Source: Pontibacter akesuensis
GTDB lineage: Bacteria; Bacteroidota; Bacteroidia; Cytophagales; Hymenobacteraceae
Assembly: GCF_001611675.1 (NCBI RefSeq)
Contig: NZ_CP014766.1
Span: 2,790,001-2,854,000 of the forward strand
DNA length: 64,000 bases
Direction of reading: 5' to 3'
The position numbers and the translations under genes were made by a program. The first letter of the stretch is position 1; each line of letters starts with the position of its first letter. Shown here piece by piece: positions 33,480-43,180 of the stretch. Under the pieces are notes generated by a model, which had not been told where the DNA came from, ran no database searches, and saw only the letters and a program-made list of their open reading frames with translations.

Positions 33480-35324
33480 TCAGTCATTTCCCTCATCCTG
33501 CGCCAGGCGCTTCTGCACAGCCTCCAGGATCGTCGACATGTCGCATCCGTCGAAGATAAACTCATCATAGCCGTTGGCCATCATCTCCTCTTTCATGTGC
33601 TGCGGGTTGTCGGCAAGTATAATGGTAGGCTTGGCGTGATGGTTGCGCAGCCTTGGGCCGAACTCATTCACGTAGGCCGCCTCCGAAGCTGATACCACCA
33701 CCACCTCTGCAGCAGCATTCGTCAGTTGGTCAGATGCTTCCTCCACAGAAGCAAACTGGTGCTGCTCTGTCTCAAAACCGGCACAGCTGAAGAACTCCTG
33801 GGCAAAGGTGGCGTTTACGAGGCGCTGCTCCCCGTTCCCGATGGTGGCCACCACGGCTCTTGGGCGGCGCTTACGTTTGCGCAGGTGCAGCTCTGTGGCC
33901 ATGCGCATTACCTCTGTGGGGTAGGCGGCACGGGTGGTGTCAAATGCCACACTCTGGATCAGCGCCTCAGGGTCGGCAGGAAGGGTCTCGTTGGGGTTCG
34001 GGTACTTGTTGGTGCCCACCAGTATGTCGCGGCCCGTGGCAAGGTTGCGGAACTTCTCACGACTTACCTCGGTGATGGAGCCAAGTATAAACCCGCTGTC
34101 GTAGGCGTCCTCAAATCCTCCCAGGCTTTCTACTTCCTTAAACAGCTCCCAGGCCTTCTGCGCGAGCGTGTTTGTCAGCGACTCCAGATAGTAGGAGCCG
34201 GCGGCCGGGTCAAGCGCTTTGTCCAGGTAGGCTTCCTCTTTCAGTATGATGGACACGTTGCGGGCAATGCGCTCCGAGAATTCATCAGATGCCTTGAACG
34301 TACTGTCAAAAGGGGAAACAGTGAGCGAGTCGCAGCCGGCGATAACGGCAGACATGGCTTCGGTGGTGGTACGCAGCATGTTCACGTAGGGGTCGAGCGT
34401 GGTCTGGTACCAGCTGGAGGTGGCACTGTGGATACGCAAATTAGCGGCAAGAGCCGGTTCTGCCTGGTACGCTTCTACCACGGCAGACCAGAGCAGGCGC
34501 AGGGCGCGCAACTTGGCAATCTCAAAGAAATAGTTGGTACCGGAGGCCATGCAGAACTGCATGTTGCGCAGCACCGACTCCAGGGGCTCTCCAGCCGTGG
34601 TGAGCCTGTCGGCGTAGGCTACGGCTGCACTCAGGGTGTAGGCTATCTCCTGCGTCATGGACGCGCCAATGCTGCTGAAACTGGTGCCGTTCACGCATAC
34701 GCCGTAAAGCTCGGGGCTGTCTTTGGTCAGGTCGAGCAGCGTCGTGATCTCACTTCTTTCCTCCTTTGTCAGACCGCCTTTGGCCGTCATGGGATCAAAA
34801 TTCACAAAGCCTTTCAGGTTGCGGTGCGATACCTGCCGTTGCTCCAGTTCGGCGTACAGACGTTTCAGGAATGCATTGGGCTGGCTTTGTAATGTATAAC
34901 TAACGCTGTGCTGGCCAAGGTCAACCTTTTCAACCAAGTAAGCCACATTGAAAGCGTCTGGCTGCAGCACGACAAAGTGAATGCCGTCGGCACCGCGCTG
35001 CAGGGCATCAGCGGCTTTGTCAATGGCCTGCCTGCCGTCATCGGTCACTTGTATTTGCTGCACGTTCAGCCAGCTGTTGTCGCCGTTTTTGTTGCCGCGC
35101 ATAAAAGGAAAATCGCCGGGCTTCTGCTTTACAAAGGGCAGGTCGGCAATGTCTTCTTTAGCGTAGTATGGCTTTATGTCGATGCCTTCGTAGGTGTGCC
35201 AGTTAAGGCTTTCCAGAGGCGTTTCGCGCAGGTCCTTGCGTGCTTTCTGTTCCCAATCCGCTGCGGTGGCAGGGGTGAAATCTGCAAACAGGCGCTCCTG
35301 GTTTTGCTGCTCGTCAGTCGTCAT
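33480..35324 (-). CDS. mutA: Methylmalonyl-CoA mutase small subunit
   Basis: 614-aa non-catalytic partner of MutB. It shares the mutase TIM-barrel (LASGTNYFFEIAKLRALRLLW-like block, SERIARN) and a C-terminal flavodoxin-like domain that lacks the cobalamin-ligating DxHxxG motif (the corresponding segment is VATIGNGEQR), as expected for the small subunit. First gene of the mutAB operon. Confidence 0.95.
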   Translation of the reverse strand: MTTDEQQNQERLFADFTPATAADWEQKARKDLRETPLESLNWHTYEGIDIKPYYAKEDIADLPFVKQKPGDFPFMRGNKNGDNSWLNVQQIQVTDDGRQAIDKAADALQRGADGIHFVVLQPDAFNVAYLVEKVDLGQHSVSYTLQSQPNAFLKRLYAELEQRQVSHRNLKGFVNFDPMTAKGGLTKEERSEITTLLDLTKDSPELYGVCVNGTSFSSIGASMTQEIAYTLSAAVAYADRLTTAGEPLESVLRNMQFCMASGTNYFFEIAKLRALRLLWSAVVEAYQAEPALAANLRIHSATSSWYQTTLDPYVNMLRTTTEAMSAVIAGCDSLTVSPFDSTFKASDEFSERIARNVSIILKEEAYLDKALDPAAGSYYLESLTNTLAQKAWELFKEVESLGGFEDAYDSGFILGSITEVSREKFRNLATGRDILVGTNKYPNPNETLPADPEALIQSVAFDTTRAAYPTEVMRMATELHLRKRKRRPRAVVATIGNGEQRLVNATFAQEFFSCAGFETEQHQFASVEEASDQLTNAAAEVVVVSASEAAYVNEFGPRLRNHHAKPTIILADNPQHMKEEMMANGYDEFIFDGCDMSTILEAVQKRLAQDEGND

Positions 35325-35410
35325 GCTTTTGTTCTAATTTCTTGTAAAGATAGCCTTTTATCCCTTACAAAGTAAGGCTGCTTGAATGGCTGAGAAGTTG
35401 AATTAATACC

Positions 35411-35791
35411 TCAGCTTATCTGTTCCTGGTACGCCTGGTACAGCCAGTACCCGATCAGGAGCCACGCAATGACAATAACAACTGCCATCACATAGTTTGG
35501 TTTCTGTTCGTGCATCTGCTCCTTTGCTTTTTTGCGGTAATAGTGCAGCAGCGGCGGCGGTACCAGCTTGATGGACAGCCAGATGCCCAGCGGCAGAATC
35601 AGCAAATCGTCGAGGTAGCCGAGCAGGGGAACAAAGTCCGGGATCAGGTCGATGGGACTGAAGGCATAGGCCACGGTAATCAAAACCATCACTTTGGCGG
35701 CGAACGGCATGCGCGGGTCCTGCGAGGCTAAGTATAAAGTATAAATGTCCTCTTTCAGTTGCCGTACAAACTCTTTCCATTTCCGAAGCAT
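35411..35791 (-). CDS. YkvA-family (DUF1232) membrane protein
   Basis: 126 aa. The DUF1232 signature is clear: VAYAFSPIDLIPDFVPLLGY and LDDLLILPLGIWLSIKLVP. A second hydrophobic segment is near the C-terminus (VIVIAWLLIGYWLYQAY). Function of the family is not established. Another open frame on the same strand overlaps it but has no family match. Confidence 0.85.
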   Translation of the reverse strand: MLRKWKEFVRQLKEDIYTLYLASQDPRMPFAAKVMVLITVAYAFSPIDLIPDFVPLLGYLDDLLILPLGIWLSIKLVPPPLLHYYRKKAKEQMHEQKPNYVMAVVIVIAWLLIGYWLYQAYQEQIS

Positions 35792-35910
35792 GTTAGCTTG
35801 TACGGGAGATGGGGTGTAAAGTAAGGCTGGGGATGGGCACGCGCTGTAACACCGTGCATACTACCTATGGCAAAATTGATTATCTTCAACCTTCACTCTA
35901 AAACATAAAC

Positions 35911-37245
35911 ATGATCAGAAACTATACTTTCACACAGCGCACCCTACTTGCCACGCTTGGTTTGGGGCTGCTGATGGCTCCGGCCATGGCGCAGGACACC
36001 AAACTGATGGCCAAGGCAAGCAACCTGGCTGATAAGGTGGAACCGAAGGTAATTGAATGGCGCCGCCATTTCCACGAGCACCCGGAACTAAGCAACCGCG
36101 AAAAGGAAACAGCTGCCCGCATCGCCTCAGAACTGAAGAAAATGGGCATAGAGGTGGAGACAGGCGTGGCCAAGAACGGCGTTGTCGGCATACTGAAAGG
36201 CGGCAAGCCTGGGCCGGTGGTAGCACTGCGCGCTGATATTGACGGCCTGCCTGTAACGGAGCGTGCCGACGTGCCGTTTGCCTCTAAAGCCAAAGGTACT
36301 TACAACGGAAACGAAGTGGGCGTAATGCACGCCTGCGGCCACGACACGCACATTGCCATGTTGCTGGGTGCAGCCGAGGTGCTGTCAAGTATGAAGAACG
36401 ATCTGAAGGGCACGGTGAAGTTTATTTTTCAGCCAGCCGAGGAAGGTGCTCCGGCAGGTGAGGAGGGAGGAGCCCGGCTGATGGTGAAAGAGGGCGTACT
36501 CGAAAAAGGACCGAAGCCTGAGGTGATTTTTGGCCTTCACATTAACTCACAGACTGAGGTAGGCACGCTCAAGTACAGGCCGGGCGGCATTATGGCCGGG
36601 GCCGATGTGTTCCGAATCAAGGTAAAAGGCAAGCAGGTGCACGGGGCCAATCCTTGGGCAGGCGTAGACCCGATCGTGGTATCGTCGCAGATCATTTACG
36701 GTTTGCAAACCATCATCAGCCGCCAAACCGAGCTCACCGAGGATGCCGCCGTCATTACGGTAGGTATTATCCACGGCGGCGTGCGCAACAACATCATTCC
36801 GGAGGAGGTGCAGATGGAAGGCACGATCCGTACGCTTGACAAGGACATGCAGAAAAAGATCCACGACAAGATCCGTCTTACGGCCACCAACATTGCCGAA
36901 AGTGCCGGGGCCACCGCAGAGGTGGAGATAGAGGAGATGGCCGCCATTACCTACAACGAGCCTGCCCTAACCGAAAAAATGCTACCTACGCTGCAGGCAA
37001 CGGCCGGCAAGGACAAGGTAAAACTGATGAACGCCATGACGGGTGCCGAGGATTTCTCTTACTTTCAGCAGGAGATCCCGGGGCTGTACCTGTTTGTGGG
37101 CGGCATGCCCAAAGGCCAGGACCCGGCCAAGGCACCGGCGCACCACACCCCCGACTTCTTTGTGGATGAAAGCGGCATGAAACTGGGCGTGAAAACACTT
37201 ACCAACCTGACGCTGGACTACATGAACGGCAAAGGCAAAAAGTAA
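35911..37245 (+). CDS. Secreted M20-family amidohydrolase/peptidase
   Basis: 444 aa with a signal peptide (ending PAMAQ). M20D metal-site motifs: WRRHFHEHPELS, ALRADIDGLPV, MHACGHDTHIAML, FQPAEEG and MTGAEDFSYF. Members hydrolyse N-acyl amino acids or aminoacyl conjugates; the substrate here is not known. A very strong terminator follows. Confidence 0.92.
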   Translation: MIRNYTFTQRTLLATLGLGLLMAPAMAQDTKLMAKASNLADKVEPKVIEWRRHFHEHPELSNREKETAARIASELKKMGIEVETGVAKNGVVGILKGGKPGPVVALRADIDGLPVTERADVPFASKAKGTYNGNEVGVMHACGHDTHIAMLLGAAEVLSSMKNDLKGTVKFIFQPAEEGAPAGEEGGARLMVKEGVLEKGPKPEVIFGLHINSQTEVGTLKYRPGGIMAGADVFRIKVKGKQVHGANPWAGVDPIVVSSQIIYGLQTIISRQTELTEDAAVITVGIIHGGVRNNIIPEEVQMEGTIRTLDKDMQKKIHDKIRLTATNIAESAGATAEVEIEEMAAITYNEPALTEKMLPTLQATAGKDKVKLMNAMTGAEDFSYFQQEIPGLYLFVGGMPKGQDPAKAPAHHTPDFFVDESGMKLGVKTLTNLTLDYMNGKGKK

Positions 37246-37250
37246 AATTT

Positions 37251-37312
37251 ATACTTGCTAAAACAGGAAAGGCAGCCTTAGTCGGGGCTGCCTTTCCTGC
37301 TTTAGCAAGTAT
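37251..37312. terminator. Very long bidirectional terminator hairpin
   Basis: Arms of about 26 bases (37251-37276 and 37286-37312) pair with one mismatch. The outermost bases are ATACTTGC/GCAAGTAT, so the AAGTATA heptamer forms the base of the stem. Between convergent genes. Confidence 0.85.
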
Positions 37313-37319
37313 AAGCTCC

Positions 37320-38114
37320 TTACTGGGTAAGGGTATTGTAGTAGTTCACCAGGTTAACCAAGCTGGCCTGAGACGTGAAATCGGTATTGTTTTTCTTTAC
37401 AAAATCCTCCACTGCCGCTTTGTTGGCGCTAAAGTGCTCCAGGTTCTGCTTTTTACGCTTGCCTACTTCCCCTAACTCTTTTTGATCGCTCTGCTTGAGG
37501 TAGTATTTTTCCTTTTTGATGATGCGGTCTGACTTTTCGCCTGAGTTCAGAGCCACGTTGTAGCTGGAGCGCAGGAGTTCAGTGTCTATTTTACGATAGA
37601 GACTCATATTCGCGTCATTCACCAGCACCTCCAGAAACCCTATCACAGGCTGCCCTTCGTTTGTCAGTCCGGCATTGGTGGCATTAATAAAAATGCGCTT
37701 GCCCCGGATGGGGTCGTGCAGCACAAAGGCATCCACAGTGTTGCTGTAAATCACGCGCAGCTGATCGAGGGTAGGCTCCGGCGTATTCACTGTTTTGATG
37801 AGGAACTGGTTGTTTTCCAGGTCATACTTAAACTCCTCGGTTTCGAGCAGGCGGTTGAGCGTAAAGTAGAGGGTGCCGGTGCTCCAGTTGTCGGTCAGGA
37901 ACGTGGTACCGATTACCGCAGGCGTGGTATCCAGTTCGTCAGCGGGGAGGGCCCGGTACTCGCCGTAACCTGTGCCTACGTTTGTGGTGAGTTCGCCAAT
38001 ATAAGTGGGCATGGCACTGGCAGATTTGCCTGTGGATACAGATTGGGCATCAGCATGGTAAACAGTTAGCGCCAACAGCGTAAGTACGGCGGCTATTTTT
38101 TCGCTTACTTTCAT
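37320..38114 (-). CDS. Secreted hypothetical protein
   Basis: 264 aa with a signal peptide (LTVYHADAQ). Middle region includes a beta-rich segment (FVLHDPIRGKRIFINATNAG) and the C-terminal third is helical and lysine-rich. No family recognised. It probably is periplasmic or surface-exposed. Confidence 0.7.
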   Translation of the reverse strand: MKVSEKIAAVLTLLALTVYHADAQSVSTGKSASAMPTYIGELTTNVGTGYGEYRALPADELDTTPAVIGTTFLTDNWSTGTLYFTLNRLLETEEFKYDLENNQFLIKTVNTPEPTLDQLRVIYSNTVDAFVLHDPIRGKRIFINATNAGLTNEGQPVIGFLEVLVNDANMSLYRKIDTELLRSSYNVALNSGEKSDRIIKKEKYYLKQSDQKELGEVGKRKKQNLEHFSANKAAVEDFVKKNNTDFTSQASLVNLVNYYNTLTQ

Positions 38115-38265
38115 GGTTCAGGAAATTTATTGGGTGTAAAACGTATGGCTGTGCCTGCCAGGCCAGCCTCATATCAACTTTCCGCCTTCAAACGAATAGC
38201 TTCTAAGCCTGTTGAAGTGCACTACAATGTCATCATATTTACGTTGGTTATGAAAGTGTTAGCCA

Positions 38266-39675
38266 CTATTTCACCAACATTTTACCTGTTCCCACAGGCT
38301 TGTGGCGGCTCGTGATAGTGTAGAAGTATAAGCCGGCGGCGAGTGCTTCCGGACGGGTCAGGTTATTCTGCCCCGGCTGCAGTTTTAGGCGTGCCACTGT
38401 TTTGCCGTTGACATCGCGCAGATGCAGGAGCATGTTGGGGAGGTCTGGAGCTTTAATCACAAACTTGTCGGCCACGGGATTGGGATATAGGATGAAACCG
38501 GCTTTTGCCAGCTCATCTCCAACCGCGGTTGGCTGCTGCTCGCCCACCACCAGGTAAGTGTAGTTCCAATCAAGGTCGTATCTATCAATAAAACTCCCAT
38601 TCCCTCTGATGTCTACTTCAGCTTTCCCGCGCATGCCTATCGTGTACGGCTCCAGGCGCACAAGATCAGCGGTGGGCGTAAAGGTGAGGGTTACGGCTTT
38701 GCCATTGGCCGAGTCGCGCATGGTTATAACCGGGGAGGCCAAGTCCAGGGTGTCCAGGTCGCTGTACTGACGGGCGTGCAGTGCGAAGTCAGTTCCCTCG
38801 GCAGAACGCAGGAAGTACTCCAGCTTCAGCGGCTGGTTTGGGCGGGCAAGTATAGAGCCATCATAGTTCACGGTTAGCCGCTCTCTATGCAGCTGCCTGA
38901 GAATTGGCTGCTGCGTTCGCTCCGCTACGGTCACCATAAAATCCACCACCATCGATCCGATGACTTTCCCCTCCCGGTGTTCCGTGATTTTTACCGCAAT
39001 GGCATATTTCCCCTTTGTGGCGGGTGTCTTCCAGCGTAGTTCCCCGAATTTATCAACCGTCAGTCCTTCCGGAAACGTATAGCCTGCAATATAAGTGGGA
39101 TAGCCTTTTCCATCTATTATCTTTCTTTCCCTTGAAGGCACCAGGTCGTACGTCAGCCTGTCACCGTCCGCGTCGTAGGCAATCAGGTTAAACTTCATTT
39201 CCTCTCCAACATAGGCCGCAAAAAGAGGGGCTCCGGCAAGCTTTGCGCCATGCCTGTTCACTGCCGTAGGGTCTACTTTTAGCGTTGTGAGGATGTAAAA
39301 CGACTTTTGATCGGATGGACTGGGTATGTTAATGTGGTTGTTGTCCCGATTTTCTCCTGTCCAGGCAACGGTATACTCGCCGGGGCTGCCGTAAGTATAG
39401 CTCCAAAAAAATGTTTCTAAATCGAATATGTTGTTATATTTTACTACGGTAGCTCTGGGCACTTCTACAGTGGTGCCGTCGCCCATAGCAACCAGAATAG
39501 CCATGTCCTCAGCAGTCGAATTCCGGTTGGTATAGACGGTCTGAGTAAAGTTGTACTTGCGTGGGTTTTGCGGGTCTACGCTGTAACTGATGTAGCCACC
39601 GACAATGTGCGTAGCCTGTGCGAACAGGGGCAGGAAGAGTAGCGCTAAGACGCTAAAAATTAATCTTGTTTTCAC
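38266..39675 (-). CDS. T9SS-exported cell-surface protein with type A sorting domain
   Basis: 469 aa with a signal peptide (LPLFAQA) and an opening ATHIVGGYISY common in gliding/surface proteins. Ig/cadherin-like middle (YDADGDRLTYDLV, GLTVDKFGELRWKTPATKGKYAI). The C-terminal 75 residues form a type IX secretion sorting domain: LYPNPVADKFVIKAPDLP, DVNGKTVARLKLQPGQN, LAAGLYFYTI, TGKMLVK. It would be exported across the outer membrane, cleaved and attached or released. This fits the porQ and PorE-like genes in the window. Confidence 0.88.
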   Translation of the reverse strand: MKTRLIFSVLALLFLPLFAQATHIVGGYISYSVDPQNPRKYNFTQTVYTNRNSTAEDMAILVAMGDGTTVEVPRATVVKYNNIFDLETFFWSYTYGSPGEYTVAWTGENRDNNHINIPSPSDQKSFYILTTLKVDPTAVNRHGAKLAGAPLFAAYVGEEMKFNLIAYDADGDRLTYDLVPSRERKIIDGKGYPTYIAGYTFPEGLTVDKFGELRWKTPATKGKYAIAVKITEHREGKVIGSMVVDFMVTVAERTQQPILRQLHRERLTVNYDGSILARPNQPLKLEYFLRSAEGTDFALHARQYSDLDTLDLASPVITMRDSANGKAVTLTFTPTADLVRLEPYTIGMRGKAEVDIRGNGSFIDRYDLDWNYTYLVVGEQQPTAVGDELAKAGFILYPNPVADKFVIKAPDLPNMLLHLRDVNGKTVARLKLQPGQNNLTRPEALAAGLYFYTITSRHKPVGTGKMLVK

Positions 39676-39858
39676 AGGGCTTCATATTTATAGAGATAGA
39701 GCAATATACAAAGTATAACTTAAATAAAGGTAATCTTCTGTTAGAAATATTATAAGTGTAGATTAGCAATGGCTGGTGCTAATTTTGGGCGGAAGAACCC
39801 AGATGATTTGGTTGGTGTTGGGGAGGCGGATACCTTTGAGATCAGACCCTAAGAAAAC

Positions 39859-40617
39859 ATGAACACATACCTTTCCCGGAAGCTCGGAGTTCTGCTCCTG
39901 GTCCTTAGCCTGGCCTCTTGCCAGCGCCCTTGGGTTGCTTCGCCCGCACCTGGCACCAACACCGATGTGCCTGTAGACTCCACCATCACCGCCGATCCGC
40001 AGATGGAAGCCAGAATTGCCCCGTACCGCCAGCAGGTTATCGCCAAAATGTCGGAAGTGGTGGGAACGGCACCTGTGGCCTTGAGCAAAGGAGATTATGA
40101 GTCGCCCCTGGGCAACTTTGTAGTAGACCTGCAACTGGCGCAAGCCGAGCCGCTCTACGGCAAGCCTATCGACCTCTCGCTGACCACCAATGGCGGCCTG
40201 CGCATGCCGCTGCCGGCAGGAGAGATTACCACGGGCAATGTGTTTGAACTGATGCCCTTTGAGAACGAGTTGCTGGTGCTTACGCTGAAAGGGGAGACGG
40301 TGCAGCAGCTGTTCGATTACGCCGCGGCGCGCAAAAACGCCCCCATCGGCAACGCCACCTACACAGTGGCTGTTGGCAAAGCCAAAGACATAAAAATAGC
40401 CGGCAAGCCATTCGACCCGAGGCAGACTTATACGTTGGTTACCTCCAACTACCTGGCTGGTGGCGGCGATGACCTGAACATGCTGAAGGACGCCGTGAAG
40501 ACGGAAACTGTAGGCCTGCTGCTTCGCGATGCGATCCTGCAGCAAATTCGCCACTATACTTCTATCGGTAAGCCTGTCACGGCCGACACCACCAAACGCG
40601 TCACCATCCTCCCATAA
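39859..40617 (+). CDS. Lipoprotein with 5'-nucleotidase C-terminal domain only
   Basis: 252 aa. Lipoprotein signal LVLSLASCQR (Cys about 20). The remainder matches the substrate-binding C-terminal domain of UshA-type 5'-nucleotidases: LTTNGGLRMPLPAGEITTGN, ELMPFENELLVLTLKGE, YTLVTSNYLAGGGDDLN. The metallophosphatase domain is absent but is encoded 12 bases downstream. The two proteins probably assemble into one enzyme. Confidence 0.85.
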   Translation: MNTYLSRKLGVLLLVLSLASCQRPWVASPAPGTNTDVPVDSTITADPQMEARIAPYRQQVIAKMSEVVGTAPVALSKGDYESPLGNFVVDLQLAQAEPLYGKPIDLSLTTNGGLRMPLPAGEITTGNVFELMPFENELLVLTLKGETVQQLFDYAAARKNAPIGNATYTVAVGKAKDIKIAGKPFDPRQTYTLVTSNYLAGGGDDLNMLKDAVKTETVGLLLRDAILQQIRHYTSIGKPVTADTTKRVTILP

Positions 40618-40628
40618 GTATAAACTAC

Positions 40629-41561
40629 ATGAAAAGAAGAGATTTTCTAAAGACTTCGGCACTTGGGGCGGCTGGTATCGGTATGCTCGGCCTTCCGCTC
40701 CCGGCAGCCGCCGCGCAAAGTATAACCCTCACCATCCTGCACACCAACGACCAGCATTCGCGCATCGACCCGCTGCCCACCGACGGCCGCAAGTATGGCG
40801 GCATGGGTGGCATGGCCCGCCGTGCCACGCTGATCGAGCAGATACGCCAGCAGCAGCCCAACGTGCTGCTATTGGACGCCGGCGACATCTGGCAGGGCAC
40901 ACCCTACTTTAACTTCTTTAACGGGGAGCTGGAGTACAAGCTGATGAGCGAGATGAAGTATGATGCGGCCACTCTCGGCAACCACGATTTTGACCTGGGC
41001 CTGGAGGGGCTGCAGCGGCAGTTGCCACACGCCTCCTTCCCGTTCGTGAGCGCCAACTACGATTTCAGCAAAACCATCCTTCAAAATCAGTTTGCGCCCT
41101 ACAAAGTATTCGAGAAACAGGGTATCCGGATCGGCGTGTTTGGCCTGGGCATAGAACTGGCGGGGCTGGTGGGCAAGAATAACTACGGCGACACGGTGTA
41201 CCTTGATCCGGTAGCCACGGCCCGCGAGGTGGTACAGGAACTGCGCGGTCAGCAGCAGTGTAACCTGGTGATTTGCCTTTCACACTTGGGTTACAAATAT
41301 GAGGACGGCAAAATAGACGACGTGACGCTGGCGCAGCAGGTAGAAGGCATTGATCTGATTCTCGGCGGCCATACACATACCTTCCTGGAGCAGCCTGAAG
41401 TTTTCAGACATGCCTATGGCCACGAAACGCTTGTAAACCAAGTGGGTTGGTCCGGCATCTTCCTGGGCCGCCTCGACTACAGCTTCAACAAAAAAACAAA
41501 AGAAAAAACAGGCCTCAGAACCGCTGTGTTAGCTATTGAGAAACCTGTAACAACTTCGTGA
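40629..41561 (+). CDS. Metallophosphatase domain of 5'-nucleotidase, Tat-exported
   Basis: 310 aa. A twin-arginine signal, MKRRDFLKTSALGAAGIGM, opens the protein. Metal-site motifs of calcineurin-like 5'-nucleotidase follow: LTILHTNDQH, GDIWQGTPYF, TLGNHDFDLG, SHLGYKYEDG, DLILGGHTHT. The C-terminal nucleotide-binding domain is missing, being encoded by the gene just upstream. The Tat route suggests the metal is loaded in the cytoplasm. Confidence 0.9.
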   Translation: MKRRDFLKTSALGAAGIGMLGLPLPAAAAQSITLTILHTNDQHSRIDPLPTDGRKYGGMGGMARRATLIEQIRQQQPNVLLLDAGDIWQGTPYFNFFNGELEYKLMSEMKYDAATLGNHDFDLGLEGLQRQLPHASFPFVSANYDFSKTILQNQFAPYKVFEKQGIRIGVFGLGIELAGLVGKNNYGDTVYLDPVATAREVVQELRGQQQCNLVICLSHLGYKYEDGKIDDVTLAQQVEGIDLILGGHTHTFLEQPEVFRHAYGHETLVNQVGWSGIFLGRLDYSFNKKTKEKTGLRTAVLAIEKPVTTS

Positions 41562-41572
41562 AAAAATAATTT

Positions 41573-41600
41573 TTTGTTTACGGATTATTGAGCAAATTTG
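41573..41600 (+). promoter_or_regulatory. Putative dnaA promoter
   Basis: TTTG at 41573-41576 and CAAATTTG at 41593-41600 (one mismatch to TAnnTTTG) are separated by 16 bases. The leader to the ATG at 41667 is about 60 bases. Confidence 0.35.
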
Positions 41601-41666
41601 TAACCCCCTGCCGGTGAAAGAGCCGTTTGTTACACCAAACAAATCTGATGTGTTTTGGAAAATTGG

Positions 41667-43091
41667 ATGATCAAAGACTGTTCAACTGTATGGAATAACT
41701 GCCTCCAGGTGATCAAGGATAATATTGGCGAACAGAGTTACAAGACTTGGTTTGAGCCGATAAAGCCTATATCGCTGCGAGATAGCGTGTTAACCATACA
41801 AGTGCCCAGCCAATTCTTTTATGAGTGGCTGGAGGAGCACTATGTGCAGCTTCTAAAGAAGGTCATCTACCAGGAGCTGGGCAGCGAAGGCCGTCTGGAG
41901 TACTCCATCATTGTGGATAGGGGCAACGAGTCGAACAAGCCGCAGACGGTGAATATTCCCACCAAGAAGATCCCGCAGGCGGTGGTTAACTCATACAGGC
42001 CGGAGCAAAACTTCATTAAGAGCCCGTTCGAGTCGAAGACCATCGACCGCAATTTCCTGAACTCGCAGCTTAACCCATCCTATACTTTTGAGAATTACAT
42101 AGAGGGAGACTGTAACCGTCTGGCGCGCTCGGCGGGTTATGCCGTGGCCAACAAACCGGGTACTACTTCTTTTAACCCGCTCATGATTTACGGCGGTGTG
42201 GGGCTTGGCAAAACGCACCTGGTGCAGGCCATCGGCAACAACATCAAAAACATAAACCCGGAGAAGTTTGTGCTTTACGTGTCGTCGGAGAAGTTCGTGA
42301 ACCAGTTCATCGAGTCCCTGAAGACAAACAACGTGCAGGATTTTGCCAACTTTTACTTGCTGGTTGATATCCTGATCATTGACGACGTGCAGTTTCTGAG
42401 CGGCAAGGAGAAGACGCAGGAAATGTTCTTCCACATCTTCAACCACCTGCACCAGTCCGGCAAGCAGATTGTGATGACATCTGACTGCCCTCCACGCGAC
42501 CTGAAAGGCCTGGAGGAGCGCCTGCTGTCCCGCTTTAAGTGGGGCCTTACAGCCGACCTGCAGAGCCCGGATTTTGAAACGCGCATGGCCATCATCCAGA
42601 AAAAGATGCAGGGCGACGGCATTGACATCCCGGACAACGTGGTGGAGTACCTGGCTTACAGCGTAGACACGAACGTGCGTGAGCTGGAGGGTGTTTTGAT
42701 CTCCCTGATCGCGCAGTCATCGCTCAACAGAAAAGAAATTGACCTGGAGCTTGCCAAGCAGGCCCTAAAGCATATTATAGAGGATGTGGAGACCGAGGTG
42801 AACCTCGACTTCATCCAGAAAACGGTGGCCGAGTACTTCCAGGTAAGCCTGGACTCGCTGAAAGCCAAAACCCGCAAGAAAGAAATTGTGACGGCGCGCC
42901 AAGTGGCCATGTACTTCGCTAAGGAATTCACCAGCCACTCGCTCAAGTCCATCGGTTATCACTTCGGCGGCCGTGACCACAGCACGGTAATTCACTCGGT
43001 GCAAACGGTTTCTGACCTGATCGACACAGACAAGAAGTTCAAGGCCAGCATTCAGGAACTACAGAAGAAATTCAAATCCAAGAGTGGCTAA
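41667..43091 (+). CDS. dnaA: Chromosomal replication initiator DnaA
   Basis: ATP-dependent origin-binding initiator, about 474 aa. Domain I at about 1-80 (TVWNNCLQVI), linker, AAA+ domain with Walker A GGVGLGKTHL and Walker B LIIDDVQF, and sensor region SDCPPRDLKGLEERLLSRFKW. Domain IV holds the DnaA signature GGRDHSTVIHS. I prefer the ATG at 41667; a TTG at 41655 is four codons upstream. No DnaA boxes or dnaN are adjacent, so the origin is probably elsewhere, as is common in Bacteroidota. Confidence 0.97.
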   Translation: MIKDCSTVWNNCLQVIKDNIGEQSYKTWFEPIKPISLRDSVLTIQVPSQFFYEWLEEHYVQLLKKVIYQELGSEGRLEYSIIVDRGNESNKPQTVNIPTKKIPQAVVNSYRPEQNFIKSPFESKTIDRNFLNSQLNPSYTFENYIEGDCNRLARSAGYAVANKPGTTSFNPLMIYGGVGLGKTHLVQAIGNNIKNINPEKFVLYVSSEKFVNQFIESLKTNNVQDFANFYLLVDILIIDDVQFLSGKEKTQEMFFHIFNHLHQSGKQIVMTSDCPPRDLKGLEERLLSRFKWGLTADLQSPDFETRMAIIQKKMQGDGIDIPDNVVEYLAYSVDTNVRELEGVLISLIAQSSLNRKEIDLELAKQALKHIIEDVETEVNLDFIQKTVAEYFQVSLDSLKAKTRKKEIVTARQVAMYFAKEFTSHSLKSIGYHFGGRDHSTVIHSVQTVSDLIDTDKKFKASIQELQKKFKSKSG

Positions 43092-43112
43092 GAGCAGCTA
43101 CTCAAGAGAGAC

Positions 43113-43170
43113 AGCATAAAATAGAACGGCGTCCATACTTGCAAGTGTGGACGCCGTTCTATTTTATGCT
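43113..43170. terminator. Bidirectional terminator, 28-bp stem
   Basis: Arms 43113-43140 and 43143-43170 pair with one G-T wobble around a 2-base centre, ending in AT-rich AGCATAAAAT/ATTTTATGCT. It separates dnaA from a convergent gene. Confidence 0.88.
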
Positions 43171-43180
43171 TATCCTTAAT

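Noticed and set aside
35403..35780. Second minus-strand frame overlapping the YkvA-family gene
   Set aside because: Only the other frame carries the DUF1232 signature and membrane segments.
41562..41666. Replication origin beside dnaA
   Set aside because: No DnaA boxes, no dnaN and only about 100 bases of spacer.
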